DNA of 64,000 bases from SHWB01 sp050246875 (GTDB lineage Bacteria; Pseudomonadota; Alphaproteobacteria; UBA6615): positions 202,792-266,791 of the forward strand of contig JBFWVF010000009.1 in assembly GCA_050246875.1 (NCBI GenBank). The letters are read 5' to 3'. The notes beneath the pieces are model-generated. The model made no database searches and was not told the DNA's origin. It worked only from the letters and a program-made list of their open reading frames with translations. Shown piece after piece: positions 33,167 through 41,601 of this stretch (the stretch's first letter is position 1; every line of letters starts with the position of its first letter). A program made the position numbers and the translations under genes.

Positions 33167-34620
33167 CCCTTGGGGCTGATCTCCTCGCCGCGCGGCCGGA
33201 ACTCTTCACGGCCCTCGCCGCCATGCTGCTGCTGATGGTCGGCGTCTTCCGCGGCGCCGGTGGCCAGCGCATGCTGTCCTGGCTGGTCGTGCTGGCCGTC
33301 CTCGTCGCCGCCGTGCTGGCGATGCTGGGCCCGGACGAGCGCACGTCGGCCTTCAATGGCCTGTTCGTCGCCGACGATTTCGGCGCCTTCGCCAAGGTGC
33401 TGATCGCCGTCGGCGCGGCCCTCGCCGTGATCCTCTCGATCGACTTCAACGCGCGCGAGAAGATCGACCAGTTCGAGTATCCGCTGCTCATGCTGTTCGC
33501 CGTCCTCGGCATGATGCTGATGGTCTCGGCCAACGACCTCATCTCGCTCTATGTCGGCCTCGAACTCCAGTCGCTGTCGCTCTATGTCATCGCCGCCATC
33601 CGCCGCGACGCCCTGCGCTCGTCCGAGGCCGGCCTCAAGTATTTCGTCCTCGGCGCGCTGTCGTCGGGCCTGCTGCTCTACGGCATGTCGATGGTCTACG
33701 GCTTTGCCGGCACCACTAGCTTCGACGGGCTGGCGGAAATCTTCGGTGGTATCGCCAGTAGCGAGGGACAGGTGCCGATCGGCGTCGTCCTCGGCATCGT
33801 CTTCGTCGCGGCAGGCCTCGCCTTCAAGGTCTCGGCCGTGCCGTTCCACATGTGGACGCCGGACGTCTACGAGGGTGCGCCGACGCCGGTGACGGCCTTC
33901 TTCGCCGTGGCGCCCAAGATCGCCGCCATGGCACTGTTCGTGCGCGTCATGCTGGAGCCGTTCGGCGACCTGTTCACGCAGTGGCAGCAGGTCATCTGGG
34001 CCATCTCGGTTGCCTCGATGCTGCTCGGCTCGCTCGCCGCCATCGGCCAGACCAACATCAAGCGACTGATGGCCTATTCGTCGATCGGCCATATGGGCTT
34101 CGCGCTCGTCGGCCTCGCCGCCGGCACCGAGACCGGCGCCCAGGGCATCCTGCTCTACCTCACCGTCTACCTGTTCATGAACGTCGGCACCTTCGCCGTC
34201 ATCCTCGCGATGCGGCGGCAGGGCCGCATGGTAGAAGGCATCAACGACCTCGCCGGCCTCGGCCGCACGCATCCGGCGCTGGCGGCGGCGCTGGCCATCT
34301 TCATGTTCTCGATGGCCGGCATCCCGCCGCTCGCCGGCTTCTTCGGCAAGTTCTACGTCTTCATCGCGGCGATCCAGGCCGAGCTTTACCAGCTCGCGGT
34401 GATCGGCCTGCTGGCCAGCGTGATCTCGGCCTTCTACTACCTGCGGATCGTCAAGGTGATGTACTTCGACGAGCCGGTCGAACGCTTCGACCGGCCGTTC
34501 GGTCGCAAGCTGTCGCTGGTGCTGGTGGGGACAAGCATCGTCACGCTGTTCTTCTTCATCGCCCTGTCGCCGGTGCTGCACGAGACCGGGCGCGCCGCTG
34601 CGGCGCTGTTCGCCGCGTGA
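33163..34620 (+). CDS. nuoN: NADH-quinone oxidoreductase subunit N
   Basis: 485 residues, third antiporter-like subunit. Recognisable: SANDLISLYVGLELQSLSLY (conserved Glu), LKYFVLGALSSGLLLYGMSM, FKVSAVPFHMWTPDVYEGAP with the central lysine, and TNIKRLMAYSSIGHMGFAL. GTG start at 33163 overlapping the nuoM stop, with GGGAGG upstream. Last nuo gene; its TGA overlaps the GTG start of birA, so birA and the following genes probably share the transcript. Confidence 0.97.
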   Translation: MTLGADLLAARPELFTALAAMLLLMVGVFRGAGGQRMLSWLVVLAVLVAAVLAMLGPDERTSAFNGLFVADDFGAFAKVLIAVGAALAVILSIDFNAREKIDQFEYPLLMLFAVLGMMLMVSANDLISLYVGLELQSLSLYVIAAIRRDALRSSEAGLKYFVLGALSSGLLLYGMSMVYGFAGTTSFDGLAEIFGGIASSEGQVPIGVVLGIVFVAAGLAFKVSAVPFHMWTPDVYEGAPTPVTAFFAVAPKIAAMALFVRVMLEPFGDLFTQWQQVIWAISVASMLLGSLAAIGQTNIKRLMAYSSIGHMGFALVGLAAGTETGAQGILLYLTVYLFMNVGTFAVILAMRRQGRMVEGINDLAGLGRTHPALAAALAIFMFSMAGIPPLAGFFGKFYVFIAAIQAELYQLAVIGLLASVISAFYYLRIVKVMYFDEPVERFDRPFGRKLSLVLVGTSIVTLFFFIALSPVLHETGRAAAALFAA

Positions 34621-35363
34621 CCCTGACCTTGCCCGCGCTGCCGGCCGGCTGCCGGCTGGTGGCGCTCGGAGCGGTCGGCTCGACCAACGACGAGGCGCGC
34701 TTGCTCGCGGTGGCCGGCGCCCCCGACAGGACCTTTGTCTGGGCCCGCGAGCAGACCGCCGGACGCGGGCGCCGCGGCGCCGGCTGGACGTCGCCGCCCG
34801 GCAATCTCTACGTCTCGGCGATCCTGCGGCCGGCGGTGCCGCCGGCGCGGGCGATGCAATTGTCCTTCGTCGTCGCGGTGGCCATGGCCGAGGCGATCGA
34901 ACGCGCCGGCGGCCTGTCGCTGCGCCTCAAATGGCCCAACGACCTGCTGCTCGACGGGCGCAAGACCGCCGGCATCCTGCTCGAAAGCTCCGGCGCGGGC
35001 GGCGCGCTCGAATGGCTCGTCGCCGGCACCGGCGTCAACCTTGCCTCGCATCCGGAGGCCCTGGCGACGGCGACCAACCTCGCCGCCGCCGGCGTGCGGC
35101 TGACGCCGGAGGCGCTGCTGCCGGTCTATGCAGGTGCACTCGCCGGCTGGACCGACCGCTGGATGCGCGATGGCTTCGCCCCGGTGCGCGATGCCTGGCT
35201 TGGCCGCGCCAGCGGCCTCGGCGGGCCGATCGTCGTGCGCCTGCCGGACAGCGAACTGACCGGCACCTTCGCCGATCTCGACGACAGCGGCGCGCTCCTG
35301 CTCGACGCGCCGGGAGGCCGGCGCACCGTCACCGCCGGCGAGGTTTTCGCCAGCGCGGCCTAG
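34617..35363 (+). CDS. birA: biotin--[acetyl-CoA-carboxylase] ligase
   Basis: 248 residues. Catalytic biotin protein ligase domain only, without the N-terminal helix-turn-helix of E. coli BirA, so it should biotinylate carboxylase carriers but not repress genes. Motifs: GSTNDEARLL, the adenylate loop GRGRRGAGWTSPPGNLYVS, and LKWPNDLLLDGRKTAGILLE. GTG start overlaps the nuoN stop. nuoN-birA-coaX-rnj order is shared by many alphaproteobacteria. Confidence 0.95.
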   Translation: MTLTLPALPAGCRLVALGAVGSTNDEARLLAVAGAPDRTFVWAREQTAGRGRRGAGWTSPPGNLYVSAILRPAVPPARAMQLSFVVAVAMAEAIERAGGLSLRLKWPNDLLLDGRKTAGILLESSGAGGALEWLVAGTGVNLASHPEALATATNLAAAGVRLTPEALLPVYAGALAGWTDRWMRDGFAPVRDAWLGRASGLGGPIVVRLPDSELTGTFADLDDSGALLLDAPGGRRTVTAGEVFASAA

Positions 35364-35376
35364 GGAAGGACCGGCG

Positions 35377-36150
35377 ATGCTGCTCGCCATCGACTGCGGC
35401 AACACCAACACCGTCTTCGCGGTCTTCGACGGCGACCGCATGGCGGGCAAGTGGCGCATCTCGACCGATGCCGGCCGCACCGCCGACGAGTATGCCGTGT
35501 GGCTGACCCAGCTCATGCAGCTTTCGGGCATCGGCGTCGGCGACATCGACGCGGCGATCGCCGCCACGGTCGTGCCGGCCAAGCGTTTCGAACTGGCTCA
35601 GCTCATCACCCGCTATTTCAAGGTACCGGCCCGCTTCGTGCGCGATCCGTCGCTCAGGCTCGGCCTCGACATCCTCATCGACCGGCCCGAACAGGTCGGC
35701 GCCGACCGTCTGGTCGCGGCGGTCGCCGCGCATGTGCGCTATCCGGGCGACCTGATCGTCATCGATTTCGGCACCGGCACCACCTTCGACGTGATCGATG
35801 CCGCGGGCAATTTCCGCGGCGGCATCATTGCGCCGGGTATCAACCTTTCGGTCGAGGCGCTGTACATGGCCGGCGCCCAGTTGCCGCGCGTCGCGGTGGA
35901 GAAACCCGCACGCGTCATCGGCGGGGCCACGGTGCCGGCCATGCAGTCGGGCATCTTCTGGGGCTACGTCTCGATGATCGAGGGCATGATCCCGCGCATC
36001 AAGGCCGAGTACGGCAAGCCGATGCGCGTGGTCGCAACCGGCGGCCTCGCCGCGCTGTTCGCGGATGTCGTGCCGGTGATCGAGGCGACGGAGCCGGACC
36101 TCGTGCTGCTCGGCCTGCTCGATCTCCACCGCCGCAACCTCGGCGGCTAG
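35377..36150 (+). CDS. coaX: type III pantothenate kinase
   Basis: 257 residues. First step of CoA synthesis, phosphorylating pantothenate with ATP. ASKHA-fold motifs: LLAIDCGNTNTVFAVFDGDR (phosphate loop), PEQVGADRLVAAVAAH (catalytic Asp region), VIDFGTGTTFDVID and GGIIAPGINLSVEAL. ATG at 35377 behind GGGAAGGA. It lies 13 bases after birA. Confidence 0.96.
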   Translation: MLLAIDCGNTNTVFAVFDGDRMAGKWRISTDAGRTADEYAVWLTQLMQLSGIGVGDIDAAIAATVVPAKRFELAQLITRYFKVPARFVRDPSLRLGLDILIDRPEQVGADRLVAAVAAHVRYPGDLIVIDFGTGTTFDVIDAAGNFRGGIIAPGINLSVEALYMAGAQLPRVAVEKPARVIGGATVPAMQSGIFWGYVSMIEGMIPRIKAEYGKPMRVVATGGLAALFADVVPVIEATEPDLVLLGLLDLHRRNLGG

Positions 36151-36155
36151 TCGCC

Positions 36156-36185
36156 ATGTCCCTCAATTACGGTGAACCCGCTTGA
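36156..36185 (+). CDS. nine-codon mini-ORF overlapping the rnj start
   Basis: ATG at 36156 opens a nine-residue peptide (MSLNYGEPA) whose TGA (36183-36185) overlaps the TTG start of rnj at 36182. It starts five bases after the coaX stop. No Shine-Dalgarno sequence sits directly before the rnj TTG, so termination-reinitiation from this mini-ORF may load ribosomes on rnj. This is inference from position only. Confidence 0.35.
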   Translation: MSLNYGEPA

Positions 36186-37861
36186 GCAAGCTACGCGACC
36201 TCGCCTGGCCCGAGGACGACGAGGTGCTGTTCTGCGCCCTCGGCGGCGTCGGCGAAATCGGCATGAACATGTACCTCTACGGACATGCCGGGCGCTGGCT
36301 GATGGTCGACTGCGGCGTCACCTTCGCCGATGCCGGCATTCCCGGCACCGACGTGCTGATGGCCGATCCCGGCTTCATCGCCGCCAACCGCGATCGGCTC
36401 GAGGCGATCGTGCTGACGCACGGCCACGAGGACCACATCGGCGCCCTGCAGTGGCTGTGGCCGCGCCTCGGCTGCCCGGTCTACGCGACGAAATTCACCG
36501 CCGAACTGGTGCGCGGCCGGCTGTCGGAGGCTGGGCTGCTCGACCGCGTGCCGCTGGAAGAGGTGGAGCAGGGCGCGCGCTGGCGCGCCGGGCCGTTCGG
36601 CCTGCGCTTCGTCACGCTGACCCATTCGATCCCCGAGCCCAACGCGCTTGCCATCGGCACGCGGGTCGGCACGATCCTGCATACCGGCGACTGGAAGATC
36701 GACCCGGAGCCGCTGATCGGCATGACAACGGACGAGGAAGGGCTGGCGGAGCTGGGTGAGAAAGGCGTGCTGGCTCTGGTCGGCGACTCCACCAATGCCA
36801 TGGTGGAGGGCAGCTCTGGCTCCGAAGCCGCCGTGCGTGAGAGTCTGATCGAGTTGATCGGTACACTGCCCGGCCGCATCGCCGTCACCTGTTTCGCTTC
36901 CAACGTCGCCCGCATCTCGTCGATCGTCGAGGCGGCGGTGGCCAACGACCGCAATCCCGTGCTGGTCGGCCGCTCCATGCACAGGCTGGTCGAGGCGGCA
37001 CGCGCCGCCGGCTATCTGCGTGACCTGCCGGACTTCGTGGACGAGGAGGACGCCGGCTTCCTGCCACGCGACAAGACCCTGCTCATCTGCACCGGCAGCC
37101 AGGGCGAGCCGCGCGCCGCGCTCGCCCGCATCGCCCGCGACGAGCACAACCACGTCTCGCTGGAGGCCGGCGACACGGTGATCTTCTCGTCGCGGGTCAT
37201 TCCCGGCAACGAGGTGGCGATCGACCGCGTCCGCAACGATCTCGCCCGCGCCGGCGTCAATCTCATCACCGACGCCACGCATTTCGTCCACGTCTCCGGC
37301 CACCCGGCGCGCGACGAACTGGTGCAGATGTACCAGTGGATCCGCCCGCGCATCGCCGTGCCCGTGCACGGCGAGATGCGCCATCTGCTCGCCCATGCCG
37401 AACTGGCGCGGGCCTGTCAGGTACCGCAGACGCCGGTGGTGACGAACGGCGATGTCCTCGCCATCCGGCGCACCGGCGCCGAGGTCGTCGGCAAGGTCGA
37501 CACCGGCCAACTCGCTGTCGACGGTCGCACGCTCGTGCCACTGGCCAGCGCGACGATGAAGGCGCGCACGCAGATGCTGTGGAACGGCAGCGCCATCGTC
37601 ACTCTGGTGCTCGACCGCAAGGGCAAGGTGCTGTCGACGCCGCTGCTGTCGGCACCGGGTCTGATCGGCGATACGGCGGAGGATGCCGCGCTCGCCGTCG
37701 AGGTCGTCGAGGATGTGATGTCGCAACTCGATGGCCTGTCGACGGCCGAGAAGCGCGACGACGGCGAAGTCACCGAGGCCGCGCGCCGCGCCCTGCGGGC
37801 CTCGTTCCGCGCCCGTCGCGGCAAGCGGCCGGCGATTGATGTCCACCTCGTGCGGGTATAG
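36182..37861 (+). CDS. rnj: ribonuclease J
   Basis: 559 residues. Metallo-beta-lactamase and beta-CASP fold; 5'-3' exonuclease and endonuclease in RNA decay and maturation. LGGVGEIGMNMYLYG opens the domain; VLTHGHEDHIGAL (His80, His82, Asp84, His85) binds zinc; HTGDWKIDPEP and the beta-CASP CTGSQGEPRAALARI and VHVSGHPARDELVQMY motifs follow, then PVHGEMRHL. The start is TTG at 36182; no ATG lies at a suitable position. A nine-codon ORF ends on the start codon. Confidence 0.95.
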   Translation: MSKLRDLAWPEDDEVLFCALGGVGEIGMNMYLYGHAGRWLMVDCGVTFADAGIPGTDVLMADPGFIAANRDRLEAIVLTHGHEDHIGALQWLWPRLGCPVYATKFTAELVRGRLSEAGLLDRVPLEEVEQGARWRAGPFGLRFVTLTHSIPEPNALAIGTRVGTILHTGDWKIDPEPLIGMTTDEEGLAELGEKGVLALVGDSTNAMVEGSSGSEAAVRESLIELIGTLPGRIAVTCFASNVARISSIVEAAVANDRNPVLVGRSMHRLVEAARAAGYLRDLPDFVDEEDAGFLPRDKTLLICTGSQGEPRAALARIARDEHNHVSLEAGDTVIFSSRVIPGNEVAIDRVRNDLARAGVNLITDATHFVHVSGHPARDELVQMYQWIRPRIAVPVHGEMRHLLAHAELARACQVPQTPVVTNGDVLAIRRTGAEVVGKVDTGQLAVDGRTLVPLASATMKARTQMLWNGSAIVTLVLDRKGKVLSTPLLSAPGLIGDTAEDAALAVEVVEDVMSQLDGLSTAEKRDDGEVTEAARRALRASFRARRGKRPAIDVHLVRV

Positions 37862-37870
37862 GGAAGACCC

Positions 37871-38275
37871 ATGATCGGACGCCTGAACCACGTCGCCATC
37901 GTCGTGCCCGACCTCGCGGCCGCGACGGCGGTGTATCGCGACACACTGGGGGCCGAGGTGTCGGCGCCGCAGGATCTGCCGGAGCACGGCGTGACGACGG
38001 TGTTCGTGATCCTGCCCAACACCAAGATCGAACTGCTGCATCCGCTGGGCGACGGCTCGCCGATCGCCAGCTTTCTCGAGCGCAACGCGAGTGGCGGCAT
38101 CCACCATGTCTGCTACGAGGTCGACGACATCCTCGCCGCCCGCGACCGGCTGAAGGCGGCCGGCGCCCGCGTGCTGGGCGACGGCCAGCCGCGCACCGGC
38201 GCGCACGGCAAGCCGGTGCTGTTCCTGCATCCCAAGGACTTCGTCGGCACCCTCGTCGAACTCGAGCAGGTCTAG
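37871..38275 (+). CDS. mce: methylmalonyl-CoA epimerase
   Basis: 134 residues, vicinal-oxygen-chelate fold with two beta-alpha-beta-beta-beta modules: LNHVAIVVPDLAAATAVYRD and HHVCYEVDDILAARDRLK. Metal ligands are the His in LNHVAI, the Gln/His region near HGVTTVF, His in GGIHHVCY and the final Glu in LVELEQV. It interconverts (R)- and (S)-methylmalonyl-CoA in propionate metabolism. Ten bases after rnj; conserved neighbour of rnj and proS in this class. Confidence 0.93.
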   Translation: MIGRLNHVAIVVPDLAAATAVYRDTLGAEVSAPQDLPEHGVTTVFVILPNTKIELLHPLGDGSPIASFLERNASGGIHHVCYEVDDILAARDRLKAAGARVLGDGQPRTGAHGKPVLFLHPKDFVGTLVELEQV

Positions 38276-38280
38276 CCGGC

Positions 38281-38532
38281 ATGGCCCCGGTCAGCGCGAT
38301 CACCGTCTTCATCGTGCTGTGGTGGCTGGTGTTCTTCGCCGTCCTGCCATGGGGCATCCAGCGCGACGACGCCCCCCGGACCGGCAACGACCCGGGCGCG
38401 CCGCTGCGCCCGCGCCTGTTGCGGAAGGCGCTGCTGACGACGGCCATCGCGGCCGTCCTGTTCGCCATCGTGTATGTCGTGATCGACGGCGGCCTGCTGC
38501 CGAACCTGCGCGACGTGTTCGAGGAACGCTGA
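38281..38532 (+). CDS. DUF1467 family membrane protein
   Basis: 83 residues with two predicted membrane spans (about 5-25 and 50-70) and a GIQRDDAPRTGNDPGAPLRP linker. This matches the DUF1467 family, whose genes usually sit between mce and proS in alphaproteobacteria; function unknown. It follows mce by 5 bases. Here proS is not next but 5 kb away. Confidence 0.85.
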   Translation: MAPVSAITVFIVLWWLVFFAVLPWGIQRDDAPRTGNDPGAPLRPRLLRKALLTTAIAAVLFAIVYVVIDGGLLPNLRDVFEER

Positions 38533-38569
38533 CCGGCGGCAGGCTTCGGCCGGCCCGACTTCCCGCGTC

Positions 38570-38599
38570 AGGAACCGCGCGCCATGCGGCGCGTTTCCT
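38570..38599 (+). terminator. hairpin ending the nuo-birA-rnj-mce transcript
   Basis: AGGAA (38570-38574) pairs with TTCCT (38595-38599) and CGCGC with GCGCG inside, one mismatch between, 8-base loop. It lies 37 bases past the DUF1467 stop and is followed by TCG, so the T-run is poor. Confidence 0.5.
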
Positions 38600-38654
38600 T
38601 CGTGTGGAGCCCGTCCGGATGTCCGGCACCACGGGCTTCCCGGAGGGCCGTTCC

Positions 38655-39383
38655 ATGCCTCGGGTCGGTTTCCTGTTCGTGTCAGCGATTGTCCTTGCCG
38701 GCGTCTCTGTCGGCCTGCCGCGCGACGCGGCCGCCCAGAACACCGCAAGTCTGGAGGCCGCGATAGCGACCGGCGACCCCGAGGCCATCGGCACCGCAGC
38801 CCGGCAGCTTCAGGGCGCTCCCGGGGAGCGGCTGACCCTGGCCGGCGACTATGCCGACGGGATCGATGGCGCCGCCGATGCCGGGGAGAGCGGAAGTCTG
38901 GCTCTGGCGGCCATCGCGCTGGCGCGTGACGACAGCATCCTCGCCGTGCAGCCCACCGAAGCTGCCGATGTCGCCGACCGGGCTCTGGCGGCGGCGGGGC
39001 AGACGTCGGTGGTGTCGGGGCGGCCCGATCTCGCCGCTGCCGTCGCGCTGGAGGCGGCCGAAATGGCCCGCTCGCCGGCCCTGACGACCCAGGCGCAGAC
39101 CCCGGAGGCGCGCGCGCGTGCCGCCGCCATGATCGTTGCGGCCCTGCAACTCGCCTCGCGACCGGAAGTCGCGCGCGCCGATCCGGCCGCGGCCGCGCTC
39201 GTCACGACGATAGCCTCGCAGGTGGCGGCGCTGCTTCAGTCCGTGGCGCCGGAACTCGCCGCCATCATCGAGGCGGAAGTCGAGGAGGCCGAGGTGGCCA
39301 TCGCCAGCGCGCAGGACCCCGACGGCGACGACACCCAGACGGGCGAGACGAACGAGGCGCAGAACCAGGCAAGTCCGAGCTGA
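38655..39383 (+). CDS. secreted alanine-rich protein, unknown function
   Basis: 242 residues. The first 28 (MPRVGFLFVSAIVLAGVSVG then LPRDAAAQ) look like a signal peptide with cleavage after AAA. The mature part is a helical, Ala- and Glu-rich sequence without recognised domain; the end is acidic (DPDGDDTQTGETNEAQ). ATG at 38655 is preceded by GGAGGG. Probably periplasmic. It opens the accessory stretch between DUF1467 and proS and converges on chrA. Confidence 0.6.
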   Translation: MPRVGFLFVSAIVLAGVSVGLPRDAAAQNTASLEAAIATGDPEAIGTAARQLQGAPGERLTLAGDYADGIDGAADAGESGSLALAAIALARDDSILAVQPTEAADVADRALAAAGQTSVVSGRPDLAAAVALEAAEMARSPALTTQAQTPEARARAAAMIVAALQLASRPEVARADPAAAALVTTIASQVAALLQSVAPELAAIIEAEVEEAEVAIASAQDPDGDDTQTGETNEAQNQASPS

Positions 39384-39389
39384 ACCGGG

Positions 39390-40622
39390 TTATGCCAGTG
39401 CCGCCGGCGCGGCGCCGGCAGCAAGGCAGAGGACTACCACGGCCCATGGTGGCACGCGCGCGACGGCGAGCAGTGTCAGGGCGCCCAGCGCCATCGCCAG
39501 ATCGAGCGGGCCGTGCACGGTCGACGTCCATATCGGATCGTAGAGTGCCGCCAGCAGCAGGCCGACGACCGCGGCGTTCACGCCTGCCAGCGCCCGCCGG
39601 ATACCGTGGCGTCGCCGCAGGCCCTGCCAGAATGGCCAGACCACGAGCAGCAGCAGGAAGCCGGGCGCGAAGATCGCGACAAGTGCAATCACCCCGCCGG
39701 CGATCCCGCCCGGCCAGCCCGGCAGCTCGATGGCGCTGCCGAGAAATCCGGCGATCGTGAACAGCGGGCCGGGCAGGGCCTGCGCCGCGCCATAGCCGGC
39801 GAGAAACGCGTCGGCGGATATGTAACCGGGCGAGACCATTTCGGACTGCAGCAGCGGCAGGACGACATGGCCGCCGCCGAACACAAGTGCGCCCGCACGG
39901 AGGAAGGCATCGACGAGGTCGAGTGCCGGATGCATCAGGGCCAGTGCGGCGACGGGCAGGCCGCCGAGGAGCAGGACCAGCAGGACCGCCGACAGAACCG
40001 GGACCGTAGCCGGCAGACGGCGATGCCCCATGACATGGTCTTCGGCCGTTCCGCCGGCATTCTCCAGCAGGACATGGCCTGCCACGGCCGCCAGCGCGAT
40101 GACGGCGATCTGCACGGCGGCGTCGCCGGCCACCAGCATGATCATCGCCGCCACCAGAGCGAAACCTTGGGTGCGACGGTTCGGGCAAAGCTGCACCGCC
40201 ATCGCCCACACCGCCTGAGCGACGATCGCCAGCGCGGCGATCTTGAGGCCCGACAGCCAGGCGATATCGAACCCGCCAGCCGCAACCAGCCCCGTGCCCA
40301 GCAGAAGCATCGCCACGGCGGACGGCAGCGTGAACCCGATCCAGGCCGCGAGCGCACCGGGCAGGCCGGCCCGTAGCAGGCCGATGGCGAAGCCGGTCTG
40401 GCTCGATGTCGGCCCGGGCAGGAACTGGTTGAGGGCGACGATGTCGGCGTAGGTGGCCTCGTCCAGCCAGCGCCGGCGCGCGACGAACTCCGTCCGGTAG
40501 TAGCCGAGATGGGCGACCGGGCCGCCGAACGAGGTGAGCCCGAGCAGCAGGAAGGCGCGGAAGACCTCCCGGACCGACCCGGGGCGGGCGTCGGCTGCGT
40601 TGCTGGCCTGCGAGGCGGTCAT
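39390..40622 (-). CDS. chrA: chromate transporter, two-domain CHR family
   Basis: 410 residues, two homologous CHR halves with about ten membrane spans. Half one has FLLLGLTSFGGPVAHLGYYR and LNQFLPGPTSSQTGFAIG; half two has FLRAGALVFGGGHVVLPLLQ and GYGAAQALPGPLFTIAGFLG. Members of this family export chromate, though many are uncharacterised anion transporters. ATG at 40622 follows GGAG; an ATG 14 codons upstream is possible. It is divergent from the tag gene with a 77-base gap. Confidence 0.88.
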   Translation of the reverse strand: MTASQASNAADARPGSVREVFRAFLLLGLTSFGGPVAHLGYYRTEFVARRRWLDEATYADIVALNQFLPGPTSSQTGFAIGLLRAGLPGALAAWIGFTLPSAVAMLLLGTGLVAAGGFDIAWLSGLKIAALAIVAQAVWAMAVQLCPNRRTQGFALVAAMIMLVAGDAAVQIAVIALAAVAGHVLLENAGGTAEDHVMGHRRLPATVPVLSAVLLVLLLGGLPVAALALMHPALDLVDAFLRAGALVFGGGHVVLPLLQSEMVSPGYISADAFLAGYGAAQALPGPLFTIAGFLGSAIELPGWPGGIAGGVIALVAIFAPGFLLLLVVWPFWQGLRRRHGIRRALAGVNAAVVGLLLAALYDPIWTSTVHGPLDLAMALGALTLLAVARVPPWAVVVLCLAAGAAPAALA

Positions 40623-40699
40623 GCATGCTCCGGTCGCGCGGGACGGCTTGCGGCGAGGGGACAATACGGGGCCGACCGGCTACTGTCGCGCGCGGATGG

Positions 40700-41266
40700 A
40701 TGAGGGATGATGACGTGTCGGCCTATTGCGACATCGCGCCGGGTCACGAATGGCATGGCCCGTACCATGACGGCGAGTACGGCTTTCCGGTCAGCGACGA
40801 GGCCCGCCTGTTCGAGCGCCTCGTGCTGGAGATCAACCAGGCCGGGCTGTCGTGGCTGACGATCCTGAAGAAGCGGCCGGCCTTCCTCGCCGCCTATGAC
40901 GGCTTCGACGTGGAGCGTGTGGCGGCCTACGGCGAGCGGGAACGGGCGCGGCTGCTGGCCGATGCCGGCATCATCCGCAACCGCCTCAAGGTCGACGCGG
41001 CGATCGCCAACGCGGGGACACTCCTCGCGTTGCGTGACAGCCATGGCGGTTTCGCCGGCTGGCTCGATGCGCATCACCCGCTGACGCTGGAGGAGTGGAC
41101 GAAGCTGTTCCGCAAGACCTTCCGGTTCACCGGCGGCGAGATCGTCAACGAGTTCCTGATGTCGACCGGCTACCTGGCCGGCGCGCACCGGGCCGACTGC
41201 CCGGTCATGAAGGCGATTCGCCATGCGTCGCCGCCGTGGATGAAGGGGGCGCGGAAGGGCCGCTGA
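40700..41266 (+). CDS. tag: DNA-3-methyladenine glycosylase I
   Basis: 188 residues. Tag family of helix-hairpin-helix-like glycosylases that remove 3-methyladenine from DNA. Matching segments: YHDGEYGFPVSDEARLFERL, LEINQAGLSWLTILKKRPAF, DAGIIRNRLKVDAAIANA, and the C-terminal GYLAGAHRADCPV with the zinc Cys/His. Start is uncertain: ATG at 40700, or GTG at 40715 which has GAGGG at good spacing. E. coli Tag begins near the segment coded just after 40715. Confidence 0.88.
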   Translation: MRDDDVSAYCDIAPGHEWHGPYHDGEYGFPVSDEARLFERLVLEINQAGLSWLTILKKRPAFLAAYDGFDVERVAAYGERERARLLADAGIIRNRLKVDAAIANAGTLLALRDSHGGFAGWLDAHHPLTLEEWTKLFRKTFRFTGGEIVNEFLMSTGYLAGAHRADCPVMKAIRHASPPWMKGARKGR

Positions 41267-41378
41267 ATCTCTGCACCGCCACTAGGCAAACCGGCGGCGA
41301 AAAGGCGGGCACTTGCTCAAGCGGGCGCCACAAGTACCGGGAATCGCACGAAAAATCGGGACGGGCACCGCGTTTCGC

Positions 41379-41408
41379 TTGGCGTCCCGGCACCGCGTCG
41401 CCTAAACG
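41379..41408 (+). promoter_or_regulatory. promoter of the small RNA candidate
   Basis: TTGGCG at 41379-41384 and CTAAAC at 41402-41407 are separated by 17 bases. Transcription would begin around 41413-41415, exactly where a chain of hairpins starts. Confidence 0.5.
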
Positions 41409-41412
41409 GAAA

Positions 41413-41493
41413 GGGTCCGGGCGACCGGACAATCGCTTGGTGGCGATTCCTCCAGAGACTGAGGGCCGTGCCCGAGGGCACGGCCCTCTTTTT
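41413..41493 (+). ncRNA. candidate small RNA with three hairpins and its own terminator
   Basis: Intergenic segment between tag and a secreted-protein gene. In order: hairpin 1 GTCCGG-GCGA-CCGGAC (41415-41430, a GNRA tetraloop); hairpin 2 AATCGC-TTGGTG-GCGATT (41431-41448); a single-stranded CCTCCAGAGACT (41449-41460) containing an anti-Shine-Dalgarno-like CCTCC; hairpin 3, a perfect 12-bp stem GAGGGCCGTGCC (41461-41472) with CGAG loop, then TTTTT. A promoter lies at the right distance upstream. The arrangement is that of a trans-acting small RNA about 80 bases long. No known family is claimed. The upstream part of the interval (41267-41378) holds GGGACG/CGTCCC pairing but no gene. Confidence 0.65.
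41461..41493 (+). terminator. Rho-independent terminator of the small RNA candidate
   Basis: 12-bp perfect stem (41461-41472 with 41477-41488) and five T residues (41489-41493). One of the strongest terminators in the window; it is about 195 bases past the tag stop. Confidence 0.92.
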
Positions 41494-41601
41494 GTTGCAA
41501 TCACGACAGCCATTTGGCGACAGAATTTGACGCTGCCCCGGAACGGGCGAGGCCGCGGAGCGATTGTCCGTTCGTTAACCGCGCCGCGTCAGGATAGCGT
41601 C

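Noticed and set aside
29830..34620. Open frame of about 1600 codons on the plus strand across nuoL, nuoM and nuoN
   Set aside because: Its first two thirds are an out-of-frame shadow of nuoL and nuoM, rich in Arg, Ala and His. Only the part from 33163 is real, as nuoN.
37322..38230. Long antisense frames opposite rnj and mce
   Set aside because: Composition typical of antisense shadows in GC-rich genes, no ribosome binding sites and no recognisable domains.
41267..41500. Considered as 6S RNA, SRP RNA, RNase P RNA, tmRNA or a riboswitch
   Set aside because: None of the conserved sequence blocks I know for these RNAs is present, and no gene lies close enough downstream in the right arrangement for a riboswitch.
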